This document shows positions 37,721 to 46,340 of a stretch of DNA of 64,000 nt, piece by piece (positions within the stretch are counted from its first letter, which is position 1; the number at the start of each line of letters is the position of its first letter). The notes under the pieces were generated by a model that made no database searches, was not told where the DNA came from, and saw only the letters and a program-made list of their open reading frames with translations. This DNA comes from Streptomyces pactum. GTDB lineage: Bacteria > Actinomycetota > Actinomycetes > Streptomycetales > Streptomycetaceae. The stretch spans positions 7,110,001-7,174,000 of the forward strand of contig NZ_CP019724.1 in NCBI RefSeq assembly GCF_002005225.1, written 5' to 3'. Made by a program: the position numbers and the translations under genes.

Positions 37721-38476
37721 GTGCTGACAGAGGTCACCGTGACTCGTTACATCCTGCCCCTGCGTGAGGGCGGTTCCCTCCCCGGTCTGGTCGAGGCCGA
37801 CGACCTCGGGACCTACGTCCTGAAGTTCACCGGCGCGGGGCAGGGGCGCAAGACGCTTATCGCCGAGGTGGTCTGCGGCGAACTCGCCCGCCGGCTGGGC
37901 TTGCGGGTGCCGCGTCTGGTGACGGTCGACCTCGATCCGGTGCTCGGGCTCGGTGAGCCCGACCAGCAGGTGCAGGACCTGCTCAAGTCGAGCGGCGGCA
38001 CCAACCTCGGCATGGACTTCCTCTCCGGCGCGCTCGGCTTCGACCCGCTCGCCTTCGAGGTGAGCCCCGAGGAGGCCGGGCGGATCGTGTGGTTCGACGC
38101 GCTGGTGAACAACGTCGACCGGTCCTGGCGCAACCCCAACCTGCTGCGGTGGCGGGGCGAGGTGTGGCTCATCGACCACGGCGCGACCATGATCTGGCAC
38201 CACAACTGGCCCGGCGCCGAGACCTCCGCCGCCCGCCCCTACGACACCTCCGACCACGCCCTCGCGCGCTTCGCGCCGGACATCCGCGCGGCCGCCGCCG
38301 CACTCGCGCCCCTGGTCACCGAGGAACTCCTCGCCGAGGTCACCGCCGAGATCCCGGACGCCTGGCTGGTGGACGAACCCGGCTTCGCCGCACCCGACGA
38401 CCTCCGGCGCGCCTACGCCCGGCCGCTGCTCGCGCGGGCCGCCACGATCCACGACCGCATCCGGGGGCACCGGTGA
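37721..38476 (+). CDS. HipA-like kinase family protein
   Basis: A 251-aa protein with the HipA-type kinase core: ADDLGTYVLKFTGAGQGRKTLIAEV (nucleotide-binding start), FDALVNNVDRSWRNPN (catalytic loop N-x4-R-x3-N type) and LIDHGATMIW (metal-binding D). It is shorter than classic HipA toxins (about 440 aa) and lacks their N-terminal subdomain. GTG 37721. It overlaps the DUF3037 gene (GTGA), a pairing I have seen recur in bacteria, possibly a toxin-antitoxin-like or stress module. Confidence 0.8.
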   Translation: MLTEVTVTRYILPLREGGSLPGLVEADDLGTYVLKFTGAGQGRKTLIAEVVCGELARRLGLRVPRLVTVDLDPVLGLGEPDQQVQDLLKSSGGTNLGMDFLSGALGFDPLAFEVSPEEAGRIVWFDALVNNVDRSWRNPNLLRWRGEVWLIDHGATMIWHHNWPGAETSAARPYDTSDHALARFAPDIRAAAAALAPLVTEELLAEVTAEIPDAWLVDEPGFAAPDDLRRAYARPLLARAATIHDRIRGHR

Positions 38477-38856
38477 GCGACCGCCACGTCTTCGAGTACG
38501 CGCTGCTGCGCGTCGTACCCCGCCTCGAGCGGGGGGAGTGCGTCAACGCCGGGGTGCTCGTGTACTGCCGGGGCAAGTCCTACGTGGGTGCCCGCACCCA
38601 CCTCGACGAGAGCAGGCTGCTGGCGCTGGACCCGCAGGTGGATTTGGCCGGCGTGCGTGCGGCGCTCGGTGCCGTGGAAGGCGTGTGCGCCGGCGGGGAC
38701 GCGGCGGGCCAGGCGGCCGGCGACGATCCCGGCCGGCGTTTCCGCTGGCTGATCGCCCCCCGTTCCACGATCGTCCAGCCGGGCCCCGTCCACACCGGCC
38801 TCACGGCCGACCCGGCGGCCGAGACGGAACGGCTCCTCGACCTGCTGGTGCGCTAG
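38473..38856 (+). CDS. DUF3037 family protein
   Basis: A 127-aa protein with the DUF3037 signature FEYALLRVVPRLERGECVNAGVLVYC (first 30 residues) and FRWLIAPRSTIVQPGPVHTGLT. GTG 38473 overlaps the stop of the HipA-like gene, so the two are co-translated. Function unknown; the consistent pairing implies a common role. Confidence 0.85.
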   Translation: MSDRHVFEYALLRVVPRLERGECVNAGVLVYCRGKSYVGARTHLDESRLLALDPQVDLAGVRAALGAVEGVCAGGDAAGQAAGDDPGRRFRWLIAPRSTIVQPGPVHTGLTADPAAETERLLDLLVR

Positions 38857-38877
38857 CCGCGGTTGCGCGCCCCCGTC

Positions 38878-39354
38878 TCAGGCGCGTCGGCGGCGCCTGA
38901 TCGCGTAGCCCGCCGCGAGCGCGGCGCTGGTCACGAAGCCCAGCCCGATGCCGATGTCCCGGCCGCTCGGCCCGGTCCCCGAGGCGCCGCCCAGTCCGCC
39001 CTGCGTGCCACGTGTCGGCGCGGCGGAGGTCGCGGGTGCCGGCGTCGAGGTGGCCGGGCCGGGCGTGGTGGTCGCCGGGGCCGGCGCGGTCGTGGCGGGG
39101 CGGGGCAGGGAGGTGGCGGAGATCGTGGGGAGCGAGGCCCGACGCGGCAGCGCCTCGCAGGCCCGGCCGTCGTCCGTGCCCTGGTCCTCGTCGAGCCGGT
39201 TGGGGTCGCTCGGGTCGCTGTCCAGGACGGCCTGAGCCTCTTCCTGGTGGGTGAAGTTCCGGCAGTCCAGGTCCTGCGCGTGTGCGGGGTCGGCCAGCGG
39301 CACGATCGCGGCGATCGCGACGGCTATGCCTGCGGCACCGGTACGACGGCGCAT
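38878..39354 (-). CDS. Secreted excalibur-type protein with C-terminal membrane anchor
   Basis: A 158-aa protein. Signal peptide ending near AHA|QDL (about residue 26), then an excalibur calcium-binding-like domain: DLDCRNFTHQEEAQAVL and DPNRLDEDQGTDDGRACE. A Pro/Thr/Ala linker (about 75-115) precedes a C-terminal helix and RRRRR stop-transfer tail. No LPXTG motif. ATG 39354. Likely exported and anchored; the function of excalibur domains is mostly unknown. Confidence 0.82.
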   Translation of the reverse strand: MRRRTGAAGIAVAIAAIVPLADPAHAQDLDCRNFTHQEEAQAVLDSDPSDPNRLDEDQGTDDGRACEALPRRASLPTISATSLPRPATTAPAPATTTPGPATSTPAPATSAAPTRGTQGGLGGASGTGPSGRDIGIGLGFVTSAALAAGYAIRRRRRA

Positions 39355-39504
39355 GGACGCCTCCTCTCCGGCCACGAGTGGCTCGCGCTTCGACGCTAGG
39401 GCGCCGGTGGCGCGGGGGCCCGCGACGCTGGGCCGATCGGGTGGGCCGGGCACGGGGACGCACCAAGCTGCCCAGGTAATGGATCACACCGGCCCGGTGT
39501 CCCG

Positions 39505-39533
39505 TTGACACCGGGTGCCAGGGCTTCTAGCGT
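39505..39533 (+). promoter_or_regulatory. Consensus HrdB-type promoter of the first fabG gene
   Basis: TTGACA, a 17-nt spacer and TAGCGT. One of the strongest promoters in the window; the predicted start is near 39540. Confidence 0.8.
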
Positions 39534-39552
39534 CACGTCTGCGGAAGGTACT

Positions 39553-39564
39553 AAGCGGTCGCTC
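39553..39564 (+). promoter_or_regulatory. Candidate TetR-type operator in the fabG leader
   Basis: AGCG-GT-CGCT within TACTAAGCGGTCGCTCACC, just downstream of the predicted start point. Arms of this type occur in TetR operators of lipid genes in actinobacteria. The half-sites are only 4 bp. Confidence 0.4.
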
Positions 39565-39625
39565 ACCACCGGGCGCCCCGCGACGCTCCGCATGGGCCGC
39601 ATCCCCAGGACGAGGAGAAGCAGCA

Positions 39626-40387
39626 ATGTCCACCACTGAGCAGCGGGTCGCCGTAGTCACCGGAGCCGCACGCGGCATCGGTGCCGCCACCGCCGTACGA
39701 CTGGCCGCCGAAGGCCGCGCCGTCGCCGTCATCGACCTCGACGAGGCGGCCTGCAAGGACACCGTCGAGAAGATCACCGCGGCGGGCGGCAAGGCGATCG
39801 CGGTCGGCTGCGACGTCTCCGACGAGGCGCGGGTCGAGGCGGCCGTCGCCCGGATCGCCGAGGAGCTGGGCGCCCCCACCATCCTCGTCAACAACGCGGG
39901 CGTGCTGCGCGACAACCTGCTGTTCAAGATGAGCGCCTCCGACTGGGACACCGTGATGAACGTGCACCTGCGCGGCGCCTTCCTGATGTCGAAGGCCTGT
40001 CAGAAGCACATGGTGGACGCGGGCTTCGGCCGCATCGTCAACCTGTCCTCCTCCTCGGCGCTCGGCAACCGCGGCCAGGTCAACTACTCCGCCGCCAAGG
40101 CCGGCCTGCAGGGCTTCACCAAGACCCTCGCCAAGGAGCTCGGCAAGTTCGGCGTCACCGCCAACTCCGTCGCCCCCGGCTTCATCGCCACCGAGATGAC
40201 CAAGGCCACCGCCGACCGCGTCGGCATGGGCTTCGACGACTTCAAGGCCGCCGCCGCCACCCAGATCCCGGTCGCGCGCGTCGGCGAGCCCGACGACATC
40301 GCCAACGCCATCGCCTTCTTCACCGGCGAGGCCGCCGGCTTCGTCTCCGGCCAGGTGCTGTACGTGGCCGGCGGACCGCTCGACTAG
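39626..40387 (+). CDS. 3-oxoacyl-[acyl-carrier-protein] reductase, SDR (FabG-like)
   Basis: A 253-aa short-chain dehydrogenase. TGAARGIG (NADP loop), NNAGVLRDN, and the catalytic S/Y/K in LSSSSALGNRGQVNYSAAKA. Closely FabG-like. ATG 39626 after CGAGGAG. First of two SDR genes 27 bp apart, transcribed from a strong promoter. It reduces 3-oxoacyl thioesters in fatty-acid or polyketide-type metabolism; the exact substrate is not visible. Confidence 0.92.
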   Translation: MSTTEQRVAVVTGAARGIGAATAVRLAAEGRAVAVIDLDEAACKDTVEKITAAGGKAIAVGCDVSDEARVEAAVARIAEELGAPTILVNNAGVLRDNLLFKMSASDWDTVMNVHLRGAFLMSKACQKHMVDAGFGRIVNLSSSSALGNRGQVNYSAAKAGLQGFTKTLAKELGKFGVTANSVAPGFIATEMTKATADRVGMGFDDFKAAAATQIPVARVGEPDDIANAIAFFTGEAAGFVSGQVLYVAGGPLD

Positions 40388-40414
40388 GGAACACGGAGAC
40401 TGGGGAACACTGAC

Positions 40415-41176
40415 ATGACTGCACTGCCCGCACTCTCCGGCAAGGTCGCGCTCGTCACGGGCGCCAGCCGCGGCATCGGCTACGGCGTCGCCGAGGCGCT
40501 AGTCGCGCGCGGCGACCGGGTCTGCATCACCGGCCGCAACGAGGACGCCCTGAAGGAGGCCGTCGACAAGCTCGGCGCCGACCGGGTCATCGGCGTCGCC
40601 GGCAAGGCGCACGACGAGGCCCACCAGGCCGTCGCCGTCGAGCGCGCGATGGAGGCCTTCGGACGCGTCGACTTCCTGGTCAACAACGCCGGCACCAACC
40701 CGGTGTTCGGGCCGATCGCCGACCTCGACCTGAACGTCGCGCGCAAGGTCTTCGAGACCAACGTGATCTCGGCGCTCGGCTTCGCCCAGCGCACCTGGCA
40801 CGCCTGGCAGAAGGACAACGGCGGCGCGATCGTCAACATCGCCTCCGTCGCGGGCCTGTCGCCCTCGCCCTTCATCGCCGCCTACGGCGTCAGCAAGGCC
40901 GCGCTGATCAACCTCACCGCGCAGCTCGCGCACGAGTTCGCGCCCAGGGTGCGGGTCAACGCGATCGCCCCGGCCGTCGTGAAGACCAAGTTCGCCGCCG
41001 CCCTGTACGAGGGCCGCGAGGAGGAGGCCGCCGCGGGCTACCCGCTGGGCCGGCTCGGCGTGCCCTCCGACATCGGCGGCGCCGCCGCGTTCCTCACGTC
41101 GGAGCAGTCCGACTGGGTCACCGGTCAGACGCTCGTCGTCGACGGCGGCATCTTCCTGAACGCCGGCGTGGCCTGA
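40415..41176 (+). CDS. SDR family oxidoreductase (FabG-like, second)
   Basis: A 253-aa SDR with TGASRGIG, NNAGTNPVF, catalytic S and YxxxK in IASVAGLSPSPFIAAYGVSK, and the C-terminal VDGG. ATG 40415, 27 bp after the first reductase, and followed by a strong terminator. It probably forms an operon with the FabG gene at 39626. S. coelicolor keeps a similar FabG2-FabG3 pair, by recollection. Confidence 0.92.
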   Translation: MTALPALSGKVALVTGASRGIGYGVAEALVARGDRVCITGRNEDALKEAVDKLGADRVIGVAGKAHDEAHQAVAVERAMEAFGRVDFLVNNAGTNPVFGPIADLDLNVARKVFETNVISALGFAQRTWHAWQKDNGGAIVNIASVAGLSPSPFIAAYGVSKAALINLTAQLAHEFAPRVRVNAIAPAVVKTKFAAALYEGREEEAAAGYPLGRLGVPSDIGGAAAFLTSEQSDWVTGQTLVVDGGIFLNAGVA

Positions 41177-41208
41177 TCCCGCCCACAGCCGACCCTCAAG
41201 ATCGATCC

Positions 41209-41249
41209 CGGACACGGGTGCCGTTCGACGAGAACGGCACCCGTGTCCG
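41209..41249 (+). terminator. Terminator after the SDR operon
   Basis: CGGACACGGGTGCCGTTC and GAACGGCACCCGTGTCCG form a perfect 18-bp stem with a 5-nt loop, 32 bp after the stop. Confidence 0.93.
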
Positions 41250-41386
41250 CGTTTCGAGACCACGGGGGAGATGACAACGTAGTCATCGCCAAATGATCAA
41301 AACCCCTGCTCAGAAGGGGGTTCAGGTGGCGTGGCGCTGCGGTATGGTCTGCCGACCCTTGGTACGGCGGATCGAGGAGCGTGCGC

Positions 41387-42973
41387 GTGTTCAACCGGAA
41401 CCGAGGCCTGCGGCGGGTGGCGGCCATCGTGTCCATATCGTCTCTGGTCACCGGATGCGGCATCCTGTCGTCCGACAGTTCGAAGGACGAGGGGCCGATC
41501 GTGGTGGGGACGACCAGCGCCCCCAGCACGCTGGACCCGGCCGCTTCCTGGGACGGTTCGTGGGAGCTGTTCCGCAACATCTACCAGACGCTGCTCAGCT
41601 ACCCCAACGGCGCGAGCGCGCCCGAGCCCGACGCCGCCGAGCAGTGCGCGTTCACCGACTCCACGTACCAGGTGTACCGGTGCGAGCTGCGTGCGGGCCT
41701 GACCTTCTCCAACGGGGACCGGCTGGACGCCCAGGCCGTCAAGCACTCGATCGACCGGATCAAGGACATCAACGTCAACGGCGGTCCCGCCGGTCTGCTG
41801 GGCAGCCTCGAACGGGTCCAGGCGCCGAGCGAGCGCGAGGTGGTCTTCCACCTCAACAAGCCCGACGCCACCTTCCCGTTCGTGCTCGCCACCCCCGCCA
41901 TGTCGATCGTCGAGCCCGGCGGCTACCCGGCCGACGCCCTGCGCGAGGACGGCGAGGTCGTCGGTTCCGGCCCGTACACGCTCGAGTCGTACGAGGACGG
42001 CGAGCGGGCCGAACTCGTGCGCAACGACCGCTACGAGGGCTTCGCCGAGCGCCACAACGACGCGGTCACCGTCCGCTACTTCAAGGACTCGACCGGCATG
42101 GTGAAGGCGCTGCGCGACGGGGACATCCACGTCACCTACCGCGGTCTCGCGGCCGACGACATCATCACGCTGCAGGGCCGGACCAGCAAGGACGAGGACC
42201 TCCAGCTCGTCGAGGGCAGCGGCACGGAGATCCGCTACCTCGTCTTCAACCCCGAGGACCCGTGGGCGGGCCGGAAGGAGGTGCGCCAGGCCGTCGCCCA
42301 GGTGATCGACCGGGCCGCGATCGCCCACAAGGTCTACCAGGACACCGTCGACCCGCTGTACTCGATGGTCCCCAAGGGCCTGACCGGCCACACCACGGGC
42401 TTCTTCGACGACTACGGCGACCCCAGCGTCGACAAGGCCCGCGAGATCCTCACCGACGCCGGCATCACCGAGCCCGTGCCGCTCACGCTCTGGTACACCA
42501 CCGACCGCTACGGCTCCGAGACGGCGCAGGAGTTCAAGGAGGTCAAGCGCCAGCTCGAGGCCTCCGACCTGTTCACGGTCACGCTCAAGAGCCGCCCCTG
42601 GAAGACGTACGTCGCGGGCTACCAGAAGGGCGAGTACCCGGTGTTCGGGCGCGGCTGGTCCCCGGACTTCCCGGACGCGGAGAACTTCATCGCGCCCTTC
42701 GTCGGCAAGCAGAACGCGCTCGGTACGCCCTATCTCGCACCGGAGATCACCGGCGAGCTGCTGCCGCGCTCGCGCCGGGAGAGCGACCGCGCCAACGTGG
42801 AGGAGGAGTTCGAGCGGGCGCAGCAGATCCTCGTGAACGACGCGCGCCTGCTGCCGCTGTGGCAGGGCAAGCAGTATGTGGCCGCCAGCGCGGACATCTC
42901 GGGCGCGGAGCGGGCCATGGACCCCTCGACGATCATGATGATGTGGCAGCTCTACCGGAAGACGAGCTGGTAG
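41387..42973 (+). CDS. Oligopeptide-type ABC transporter substrate-binding lipoprotein (family 5)
   Basis: About 528 aa. Lipoprotein signal with lipobox VTGC, then an extracellular solute-binding family 5 fold: VGTTSAPSTLDPAASWD, RCELRAGLTFSNGDRLDAQ, VVGSGPYTLE. GTG 41387 is chosen because GAGGAG lies 7 nt upstream; GTG 41381 is 6 nt closer. No permease or ATPase genes are adjacent, so it may serve a distant transporter or be a peptide sensor. Confidence 0.9.
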   Translation: MFNRNRGLRRVAAIVSISSLVTGCGILSSDSSKDEGPIVVGTTSAPSTLDPAASWDGSWELFRNIYQTLLSYPNGASAPEPDAAEQCAFTDSTYQVYRCELRAGLTFSNGDRLDAQAVKHSIDRIKDINVNGGPAGLLGSLERVQAPSEREVVFHLNKPDATFPFVLATPAMSIVEPGGYPADALREDGEVVGSGPYTLESYEDGERAELVRNDRYEGFAERHNDAVTVRYFKDSTGMVKALRDGDIHVTYRGLAADDIITLQGRTSKDEDLQLVEGSGTEIRYLVFNPEDPWAGRKEVRQAVAQVIDRAAIAHKVYQDTVDPLYSMVPKGLTGHTTGFFDDYGDPSVDKAREILTDAGITEPVPLTLWYTTDRYGSETAQEFKEVKRQLEASDLFTVTLKSRPWKTYVAGYQKGEYPVFGRGWSPDFPDAENFIAPFVGKQNALGTPYLAPEITGELLPRSRRESDRANVEEEFERAQQILVNDARLLPLWQGKQYVAASADISGAERAMDPSTIMMMWQLYRKTSW

Positions 42974-43066
42974 GCGCGGGTACGCGCGGGCGGGCGCTCC
43001 CGCTGTCAGTGGTCGCCGGTAGGTTCTTCAGGACTGGAAGCGACCGCACAGCGTAAGGAAGTTGAC

Positions 43067-43750
43067 GTGACCGACATCGCCATGCTGCCCGAGTCCTGGC
43101 GCGAGGTGCTGGGCGGCGAGCTGCAGCAGCCCTACTTCAAGGAGCTGATGGAGTTCGTCGAGGAGGAGCGGGCGAACGGCCCCGTCTATCCGCCGCGCGA
43201 GGAGGTCTTCGCCGCGCTGGAGGCCACGCCGTACGACCGGGTGAAGGTGCTGGTCCTCGGGCAGGACCCGTACCACGGCGAGGGGCAGGGCCACGGGCTG
43301 TGCTTCTCGGTCCGGCCCGGCGTGAAGGTCCCGCCGTCCCTGCGGAACATCTACAAGGAGATGCACGCGGAGCTGGACACCCCGATCCCGGACAACGGCT
43401 GTCTGATGCCGTGGGCGGAGCAGGGCGTCCTGCTGCTGAACGCGGTGCTCACGGTCCGGGCCGGCGAGGCGAACTCGCACAAGGCCCGCGGCTGGGAGCT
43501 GTTCACCGACGCGGTGATCCGCGCGGTGGCCGGCCGGACCGACCCGGCGGTGTTCGTGCTGTGGGGCAACTACGCGCAGAAGAAGCTGCCGCTGATCGAC
43601 GAGACGCGGCACGTCGTGGTCAAGGGCGCGCACCCCTCGCCGCTGTCGGCGAAGAGGTTCTTCGGCTCCCGTCCGTTCACCCAGATCAACGAGGCGGTCG
43701 CGAAGCAGGGCCACGAGCCGATCGACTGGACCATCCCCGACCTGGGCTGA
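43067..43750 (+). CDS. ung: Uracil-DNA glycosylase
   Basis: A 227-aa family 1 enzyme that removes uracil from DNA. The catalytic water-activating loop GQDPYHGEGQ (D67) and the Leu-loop HPSPLSAKRFFGSRPF are both present. GTG 43067 has AAGGAAG upstream. Followed by a convergent-like hairpin. Confidence 0.97.
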   Translation: MTDIAMLPESWREVLGGELQQPYFKELMEFVEEERANGPVYPPREEVFAALEATPYDRVKVLVLGQDPYHGEGQGHGLCFSVRPGVKVPPSLRNIYKEMHAELDTPIPDNGCLMPWAEQGVLLLNAVLTVRAGEANSHKARGWELFTDAVIRAVAGRTDPAVFVLWGNYAQKKLPLIDETRHVVVKGAHPSPLSAKRFFGSRPFTQINEAVAKQGHEPIDWTIPDLG

Positions 43751-43758
43751 CCCGGAGG

Positions 43759-43791
43759 GCGGGCGGGCCGGTCGCCGACCGGCCCGCCCGC
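43759..43791 (+). terminator. Terminator after ung
   Basis: GGGCGGGCCGGTC-GCC-GACCGGCCCGCCC, a perfect 13-bp stem about 10 bp after the stop. Confidence 0.85.
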
Positions 43792-43871
43792 GTCACGTGC
43801 GCCTGACCGGGAATGCCGGTACGGGCGGTTAGCGTCGTCGGGGACAGGTGACGACGGGCACGGAGGACGCG

Positions 43872-44418
43872 GTGGCCAAGGGACAGGGACAGACGGCGCC
43901 GGACGCCGTGCTGACGCGGATCGGGCAGGTCGTCATGCTGCACCACGCGGGCGACCGTGAGGAGGCCCGGCACCGTTTCCTCGGCCTGTGGGCGGAGATC
44001 GGCGAGCACGGCGACCCGCTGCACCGCTGCACCCTGGCCCACTACCTGGCCGACACCCAGGACGACCCCGGGGACGAACTGGCCTGGGACCTGCGGGCGT
44101 TGTCCGCCGCCGAGGAACTCACGGCGAACCGGTTCGGGGGCCGGGCCGCCGACCGGCACGAGGGCACACCGGCCGCGCGCGCCCTCTACCCCGCACTGCA
44201 CCTGAACCTGGCCGCCGACTACGACCGCCTCGGCCAGCGCGAAGCCGCCCGCGTACACCTGCGGCGCGGCCGAGTCCCTCGCCCCCGACCGCTACGGCGA
44301 GGGCGTACGCGCGGCCATCGACCGGCTGGAGCTGCGGATCGGCGGCGCCGGCCCCGCCGAGGACGGGCCGCCGGAGCCTCCCGACGGGCGGTGGGGACCA
44401 CCGCGGCAGCGGCCGTAG
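43872..44418 (+). pseudogene. Conserved Streptomyces protein with an apparent frameshift
   Basis: GTG 43872 (after GGAGG) begins VAKGQGQTAPDAVLTRIGQ and reads LHRCTLAHYLADTQDDPGDELAWDL, matching a conserved Streptomyces TPR-like protein I recognise. At about 44265 the frame breaks: after VHLRR the +1 frame resumes AAESLAPDRYGEGVRAAIDRLELRIG and stops at TAG 44416. One nucleotide too many (or two missing) separates the halves. The unshifted frame degenerates into Arg/Gly-rich sequence. Sequencing error or real mutation. Confidence 0.7.
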
Positions 44419-44465
44419 ACCCGGCCCGTCGAGCGGCACCGGCCCACGTCGGTGGACGTGGGTGC

Positions 44466-44993
44466 TCAGTGGCCGTACGCCTGCTCGCAGATGACCGCCT
44501 CGGGGCTGCCCGGTCGCCAGCCGCCGTACTGCTTGCCGAGCGAGCACACGCCGGCGTTCTCGCCGGTGTCCCGGCCGGTGTCCCGGCCGGTGTCCCGGCC
44601 GGTGTCCCGGCCGGTGGGCAGGGGGACGTCGGGGACCTTGAGGCGGGGTCGCTCCCGGCCCTGCTCCCGCTCCGGCGTCCCGGGGCGGGCGGGCCGCGGC
44701 TGGCGTTCGGGGCCAGGCCGGGTGGCGGAGGGCTTGCGCTGCGCCGGGTCCGCCTCCGGGGATGCCGCGGGGCGCGGCCGGCCGGACGTGTGGCCGGGGG
44801 ACGGGGAGGGGCCGATCATCTCCAGCGCCTCACGGGCCGGGGCCTGCACGACCCGCGGCTCGGACGGGCCGTCCGGGCGTGGCGCCAAGGAGCGGGCGCC
44901 GGATGCGGGCGGGCCCTGGACCGTCGTACAGCCGGTCAGGGCCGAGAGCGCCACGGTCGCCAGGAGCGTTGCGGTGGTCGTCGTTCGATGCAC
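44466..44993 (-). CDS. Lipoprotein with TGRD tandem repeats
   Basis: A 175-aa protein. GTG 44993 starts a lipoprotein signal (VHRTTTTATLLATVALSALTGC). The mature protein is Pro/Arg-rich with TGRD repeats encoded by a 12-bp DNA repeat and a conserved-looking C-terminus VCSLGKQYGGWRPGSPEAVICEQAYGH, with two Cys that may form a disulfide. Function unknown. Confidence 0.7.
   Translation of the reverse strand: MHRTTTTATLLATVALSALTGCTTVQGPPASGARSLAPRPDGPSEPRVVQAPAREALEMIGPSPSPGHTSGRPRPAASPEADPAQRKPSATRPGPERQPRPARPGTPEREQGRERPRLKVPDVPLPTGRDTGRDTGRDTGRDTGENAGVCSLGKQYGGWRPGSPEAVICEQAYGH
44563..44610 (-). repeat. 12-bp tandem repeat inside the lipoprotein gene
   Basis: Four perfect copies of CCGGTGTCCCGG on the + strand at 44563-44610, followed by CCGGTGGGC. 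They encode Thr-Gly-Arg-Asp in frame on the minus strand. Confidence 0.95.
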
Positions 44994-45106
44994 CCGCGCC
45001 ACTCTGCTGGGTCGGGCCCCGTCCGTGGTGGCGGACAAGCGGAGGTTGCCCCGCACGGGTGATCTCCGGCCCCGTACGGAGGCTCCGGGGGCCGCCGAGG
45101 GTGACG

Positions 45107-45619
45107 TCAGTCGCCCGTGGCGCCGTCGAGGCGTTCGCGGACCAGGTCGGCGTGCCCGTTGTGGCGGGCGTACTCCTCGATCATGTGGGTGTGGATCCAG
45201 CGCAGGGTGTAGCGCTCGCCGGTGCGCCGGTGCCTGCCCCGGGTCGGTTCGTCGAGGCCGAAACCGGCCGCGTTGCGCCGGGCCACCCCGATCTCGGCCT
45301 GCCAGGTGGCGCGGGCCTCCTGCCAGGTGTCCGCCTCGGTGAGACGGAACTCGCCGTCCGGGTCCTCGTCCGTGTAGTAGATGGGGCCGGCGTCCTCGTC
45401 CGCCAGCATCCTGCGGTACCAGCTCCGCTCCACCTCCGCCATGTGCCGCACCAGTCCCATCAGGGACAACGTGGACGGGGCGGCGGAGGCGGTCCTGAGC
45501 TGGGCGTCGGTGAGGCCCTCGCACTTCCACGCGAGGGTCTGCCGGTGGTACTCCAGCCAGCCTTCCAGCATGGTGCGTTCGTCGGCGTCGGCGGCGGGTT
45601 CACGGCGTTCGGTCGTCAT
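45107..45619 (-). CDS. DinB-fold (DUF664-like) protein
   Basis: A 170-aa four-helix DinB/YfiT superfamily protein. LEGWLEYHRQTLAWKCEGLTDAQLR, LMGLVRHMAEVERSWYRRM (first His) and HTHMIEEYARHNGHADLVRE (HxH-type and H-x3-H region) are typical. Members are often metal-dependent thiol transferases using mycothiol. ATG 45619. It converges with nothing; the next gene upstream on the same strand is TetR. Confidence 0.82.
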   Translation of the reverse strand: MTTERREPAADADERTMLEGWLEYHRQTLAWKCEGLTDAQLRTASAAPSTLSLMGLVRHMAEVERSWYRRMLADEDAGPIYYTDEDPDGEFRLTEADTWQEARATWQAEIGVARRNAAGFGLDEPTRGRHRRTGERYTLRWIHTHMIEEYARHNGHADLVRERLDGATGD

Positions 45620-45662
45620 GTCGGCATCCTCGCCGATGGACGGCCCGGCCCACCAGGCCGTT

Positions 45663-46271
45663 TCAGCCGTCCAGCATGCCGTCCAGCACCTCGCGCAGGC
45701 CGGCCCGTACCTGAGGGAGGCTCAACACCTCCGCGTGGAAGGTCCCGGCCACGCAGTTGAACATCAGCCCGTCCGCCCAGGCGACCAGCGACAGCACATG
45801 GCGTGCCGGGTCGGCCGAGCCCATCGCCGTGACGAGGGCGCCGAGCTGCTCCCGGAAGCGGGCGCCGGCCGCGTCGAAGTGCGCCCGCAGTCCGGGGCGG
45901 CGCGTGGCCTCCAGGGCCAGTTCGTACCGGGCCAGCGTCAGTTCGCGGTTGCGGGTCAGCGCGCGGTGCGTAGCCAGTGCCAGCGCGTCCACCAGTGAGT
46001 CCAGGCCTTGGCGCGGGTCGGGCATCTCGTTCAGCGCCAGCACCCGCGCCTCCCGGTCGGCCAGGCGCCGCACCGCCAGCTCCAGGAGCGCCTGCCGGGT
46101 CCGCGCGAGGTTGGACGTGGATCCCTGCGGGAGTCCGGCCGCCTCGTCGACCGCACGGTGGGTGAGCCCGCGCATGCCGCGCTCGGCGAGCAGGGCGAGA
46201 GCGGCGTCGGCGACGAGGTCGGCCCGGGAGGTGCCGGCGGGGGGTACAGGGGATGCGGAGCGTGCGGACAT
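45663..46271 (-). CDS. TetR family transcriptional regulator
   Basis: A 202-aa TetR protein. N-terminal helix-turn-helix in GMRGLTHRAVDEAAGLPQGSTSNLA, then an all-helical ligand domain. ATG 46271. Divergent from an FAD monooxygenase with two perfect operator copies between them (46293-46306 and 46327-46340), so it very likely represses both genes. Confidence 0.92.
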   Translation of the reverse strand: MSARSASPVPPAGTSRADLVADAALALLAERGMRGLTHRAVDEAAGLPQGSTSNLARTRQALLELAVRRLADREARVLALNEMPDPRQGLDSLVDALALATHRALTRNRELTLARYELALEATRRPGLRAHFDAAGARFREQLGALVTAMGSADPARHVLSLVAWADGLMFNCVAGTFHAEVLSLPQVRAGLREVLDGMLDG

Positions 46272-46292
46272 GGAGATCAACCTACCCGCCTC

Positions 46293-46306
46293 ACTACGGA
46301 TGTAGT
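46293..46306. promoter_or_regulatory. TetR operator copy 1
   Basis: ACTACGGATGTAGT, arms ACTAC/GTAGT, in the 96-bp divergent promoter between the TetR and monooxygenase genes. Confidence 0.8.
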
Positions 46307-46326
46307 ACAGTCGAGGCGAGCGAGGA

Positions 46327-46340
46327 ACTACATCTGTAGT
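46327..46340. promoter_or_regulatory. TetR operator copy 2
   Basis: ACTACATCTGTAGT, arms ACTAC/GTAGT. It is the reverse complement of copy 1 with one change (ACTACAGATGTAGT) and sits just before the monooxygenase Shine-Dalgarno sequence. Confidence 0.8.
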
